From: Chloromonas sp. AAM2
Lineage: Eukaryota; Chlorophyta; Chlorophyceae; Chlamydomonadales; Chlamydomonadaceae
Direction: 5' to 3'
DNA length: 21,585 nt
Assembly (NCBI GenBank): GCA_004335635.1
Contig: QAXH01000577.1
Coordinates: 1 to 21,585 of the forward strand
In this document: positions 19,019 to 21,585 of the stretch, piece after piece
Position numbering within the stretch: position 1 is the first letter of the stretch
How the letters are laid out: each line of letters starts with the position of its first letter
Translations under genes and position numbers: made by a program
Notes under the pieces: model-generated
The model's database searches: none
What the model was told of the DNA's origin: nothing
Seen by the model: only the letters and a program-made list of their open reading frames with translations

Positions 19019-19934
19019 TTGTGGACGCACGTTGGCACGTCTCGACCATCATGTTCCACATTGTGGCTGAGTGCGTGAAGGGGCTGCTTTGGCTGCATCT
19101 GTGCTTTGGCTGCACGAATCACGCACAGGCGCCAGACCTGCGCATCTTATACCGCACTTTGTGCAGAGGTACAGCCACCACTAGCCCTGAGATCACCCCA
19201 AAAGTGGCGGTCAACCTAGATCAGGGTGTTCCACTTGCACACACTTGCCTCGCTGGCTGTGGGCATCACCCATTTGCATCCATTTTAATCATGTCACTTT
19301 GTTGTAGCGGCGGAGATTGCTCTGGTTTGATGGATTCTGTGGCTAAGGAAACGATTAATCTGCTTGAAAGGTACTGCATTGAAGTTTCTCCTACATGCCA
19401 GAAGATGGCAACCCTTTGACAATGACATCTCCAATTGTTACTGCAAGCCTCATTGAATTGTTACAGCAAGCGGCAGAAGATCAAGCCTATTTGCTTGCCT
19501 GTCAGTGGGCGGGCGTCGCCTGTCAGTTGGGCGTTAAGTGCTGCCATTGGGCTTGCTGGTTGTGTCCCTTTTCGTCCCTTCCGTCCTTGTCCCTGCTTCT
19601 TGTCTTTCTTTCTTTGTTTTGATTTGTTAGAAGTGTTCGCGCTAATCACAAGCATTCATTGTGCCGGTCTGCACCTATTTTTGGGAAAGTGTGATTTTTC
19701 GGTTTCTAAAGTTGGCAGCTGGGCACACACGACTTTTCCTACAAATACGAAGTCGTGGGACAGCTGGCAGCTGGGCGTACACGACCTAGGAGTGGCCTAG
19801 CGAGGAGCTCAGTGCTCCAGAGGAACTTGCCATACCCTGGAATGGTGTCAGAAAGTTTTGCGGCTCGAATGGCAGCAACTGGAGCACAGCTAGCAAAGTC
19901 AAACTGCACAGTAACATAAAGCAGTCACACATCA
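19019..19934. other. Intergenic region between the SET and MOT1 genes
   Basis: It holds the SET 3' UTR, the second copy of the dispersed repeat (19231-19356) and the MOT1 promoter. A pair of direct repeats, GGCAGCTGGGC followed by ACACGAC, lies near 19713 and 19768. No gene is supported. Confidence 0.45.
19231..19356. repeat. Dispersed ~125-bp repeat, copy 2
   Basis: It is the same sequence and orientation as 1267-1392, including CATTTGCATCCATTTTAATC and GATTGCTCTGGTTTGATGGA. It has a 7-nt insertion (ATCACCC region) relative to copy 1 and scattered substitutions. Its position downstream of a stop codon parallels copy 1. Confidence 0.8.
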
Positions 19935-21585
19935 ATGTCACAGGGCAAGAGTTCAAGGTTGCAGAAGCTACTTGGGCTGCTTGAGGGTGAGTTGTGTATG
20001 GCGCATGCACCTGCCAACCAGGGTTTCCCACAACACAGAGCTATCAACGCTCAGACCACCCACAGACCCATGTTATGGCACATTTGGCACATCCAAGGTC
20101 TTGCATACTACTCATCAGCCGAGAATAGTTTAGTTATTACGTGGGACCCATGCCAACGCAGGTGGGTCCACCCAGGACACCCGTAAGGCCGCAGCCAAGC
20201 AGATCGTTGACATCACCAAAGCGCATCCGGAACAGCTGCCATCTGTGGTACGAAAGGTAAGCAAGGAGGGCATGAACACCTGTGCATCAAAGTGTTGCCC
20301 GGCATGTATCCAAACCCTTTCCCGGATTGCCGCAGATCCACGCATGCCTGTACCACAAGCAATGGGAGACTCGTGTCGCAGCAGGCGATGCCTTCGGTAT
20401 GCTTGCCGAGGCTTTCCCGCATCCGACCGCCAGCGAATTGTGGACGGCAGCGAACCCTGGCGTGCCCGGCGCCGATCAAGGCAGCCCGTCTCCCGCACTG
20501 CTGCACTTCAACATCAAGACGTTGCTTGATAAGGGAACAGCGCTGCTAGCATCAGGCGGCCAGGTCAGTGGGGCACTTGATGTGCAGAACATGTCCATGG
20601 GACATCGCATCACACGTAGGCAACTTGATGCCTTGTTTCCATGCAGGAGTTTGACGTGGTACAAGAACCAGGGCTCACACCCAAGCAGCGGTTGGAGAAG
20701 CAGCGCCAGATGTTGAAGAAGCGGCTGGGTGGGTGGTGTACCCGGTATCATAGGTGGCCGGCCATGCTATTAAAGTATGGACTGCAGCAGTGCCACTCAG
20801 CTTGTTACGTGAGTTTGCATGAACATGGTGTATTTGTAGTCAATCGTAATCAATTGATGGTCAAAGCATCGGTACCTCGAGTAGGGCTGTGGTTGGTCAA
20901 GTTTGTATTACTTCTTAGTTTGCACGCTGTGTTCCTTGGGCACATTCGCCAGGCCCTGCACCACGTCCTGCACATCTTGTCCTCTGCCTCGAAGGCTTAA
21001 AGCAGTAGCAAACCTGGCTCAAATGCATTGTTCAACCGTAGTTTTTGTAAATGTAGTGACATTAGCCCCCCATTAGCGATTAGTGACCCACACCTACCCA
21101 TCTTGGCCTGGGGATGAGTCAATGGGAGCCGTGAGGCCTGGATTGTTGCAGTGGAAGCAATTCCTCCATGTCCTTTTGCCCACAGGTCTTGACAGTCGAG
21201 GACTGGAGGGCCTGATGGACACGGATGATTTGGTAAACGATGAAGACCTGGACGTAGAAGTCAACTCCGCAGCACGCACAGGAAGCATGACCGGCGGCAG
21301 TGGCGCCGGGGGCGGGGCCAGCAAGCAGGCTGCCGCAGAGGTCATGATGGGGATGGAAGGCCTCTCAGCACGTGAGCGCAACCGGCTCAAGCGGAAGGCC
21401 AAGGCACTGAACCGCACTGACAGCCTGCGTGCATCAGACAGCAGTGGGCCACGGGCTGGAGGCCCCGCACGTCTTGCGTCGGTATCGGCGCCGACAGGCA
21501 CGGGAGCGGGGCGCGGCACGGGGTCGGCGGGGCCGAGTGGGGGCGGTGCGGACAGCACGCAGGCGGGATCGACGGCTAGTGGGGG
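19935..21585 (+). CDS. MOT1: MOT1/BTAF1 TBP-associated SNF2 ATPase, N-terminal part (runs off window)
   Basis: Exons are 19935-19986, 20162-20256, 20336-20563, 20647-20728 and 21186 onward; all are GT-AG with matching phases, giving 285 complete codons. The N-terminus reads SSRLQKLLGLLE-GGSTQDTRKAAAKQ, then HPEQLPSVVRK-IHACLYHKQWETR, the first HEAT repeat of BTAF1/Mot1. It continues LLHFNIKTLLDKGTALLASGG-EFD, then PKQRLEKQRQMLKKRLG-LD, all in family order. Exon 5 has an acidic patch (MDTDDLVNDEDLDVEV) and the basic LSARERNRLKRKAK motif, followed by a Gly/Ser/Ala-rich stretch to the window end. In the family the HEAT repeats grip TBP, and a C-terminal SNF2 ATPase (outside the window) strips TBP from DNA. 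The start ATG gives the expected short N-terminus. Confidence 0.95.
20729..21185 (+). other. MOT1 intron 4
   Basis: The donor is CTGG|GTGGGT and the acceptor TTTTGCCCACAG, phase 1, joining KKRLG to LDSRGLEG. At 457 nt it is the longest of the visible MOT1 introns (others 175, 79 and 83 nt). Confidence 0.8.

Noticed and set aside
18573..19115. 180-codon - strand frame
   Set aside because: It lies opposite the SET-gene last exon, which is joined to nine upstream exons with exact phase.
21094..21558. 154-codon - strand frame, Pro/Ala/Arg-rich
   Set aside because: It is the antisense of the Gly/Ser-rich MOT1 exon 5; high GC keeps it open.
1..21585. tRNA, rRNA and other structured RNA genes
   Set aside because: No tRNA A/B-box pair with a fitting cloverleaf and no rRNA-like sequence was noticed on either strand. 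A covariance-model scan would be needed to exclude small RNAs.

Overview
The window looks like nuclear DNA of a green alga (Chlorophyta). The protein-coding genes are split by short GT-AG introns whose donors are often GTGAGT, GTGCGT or GTAAGC. One gene encodes the chloroplast protein LTD/GDC1, which is found in plants and green algae. CAG- and CA-rich low-complexity sequence is common, and there are no operons or Shine-Dalgarno sites. I rebuilt the gene models by hand from reading frame, splice-site phase and family motifs. Species is not determined.

Layout, left to right. (1) 1-1259, + strand: the 3' end of a REV1-type translesion polymerase gene, with a ubiquitin-binding motif, a low-complexity linker and the REV1 C-terminal domain. 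(2) 1260-2989: mostly non-coding, with one copy of a dispersed repeat, a doubtful 88-codon ORF and an imperfect tandem duplication. (3) 2990-3824, - strand: a complete two-exon LTD/GDC1 gene for LHCP import, with a GC-AG intron. (4) 3974-4379, + strand: a possible 81-residue protein ending 35 nt before the next start codon. (5) 4415-8530, + strand: a three-exon F-box/leucine-rich-repeat gene of 732 residues. Its 1.8-kb intron 2 holds a MITE-like element with terminal inverted repeats and, on the - strand, a probable small nested gene (6320-6900). (6) 9027-12233, + strand: a decayed transposase-like gene that keeps recognisable introns but carries a 13-bp duplication frameshift, an in-frame TGA and two further frame breaks. 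(7) 12234-14448: gene-poor, with coding-like fragments and small repeats. (8) 14449-19018, + strand: a complete ten-exon SET-domain protein methyltransferase of the Rubisco-LSMT/SETD3 type (520 residues) with a hydrophobic N-terminal segment. (9) 19019-19934: intergenic, with the second copy of the dispersed repeat. (10) 19935 to the window end, + strand: the 5' end of a MOT1/BTAF1 gene.

The recognised genes do not form one pathway. They cover DNA damage tolerance (REV1), chloroplast protein sorting (LTD), SCF-type ubiquitin ligase specificity (F-box), protein lysine or histidine methylation (SET) and TBP recycling (MOT1). The less ordinary content is the nested antisense gene, the possible bicistronic pair in front of the F-box gene, the GC-AG intron and the repeat families.
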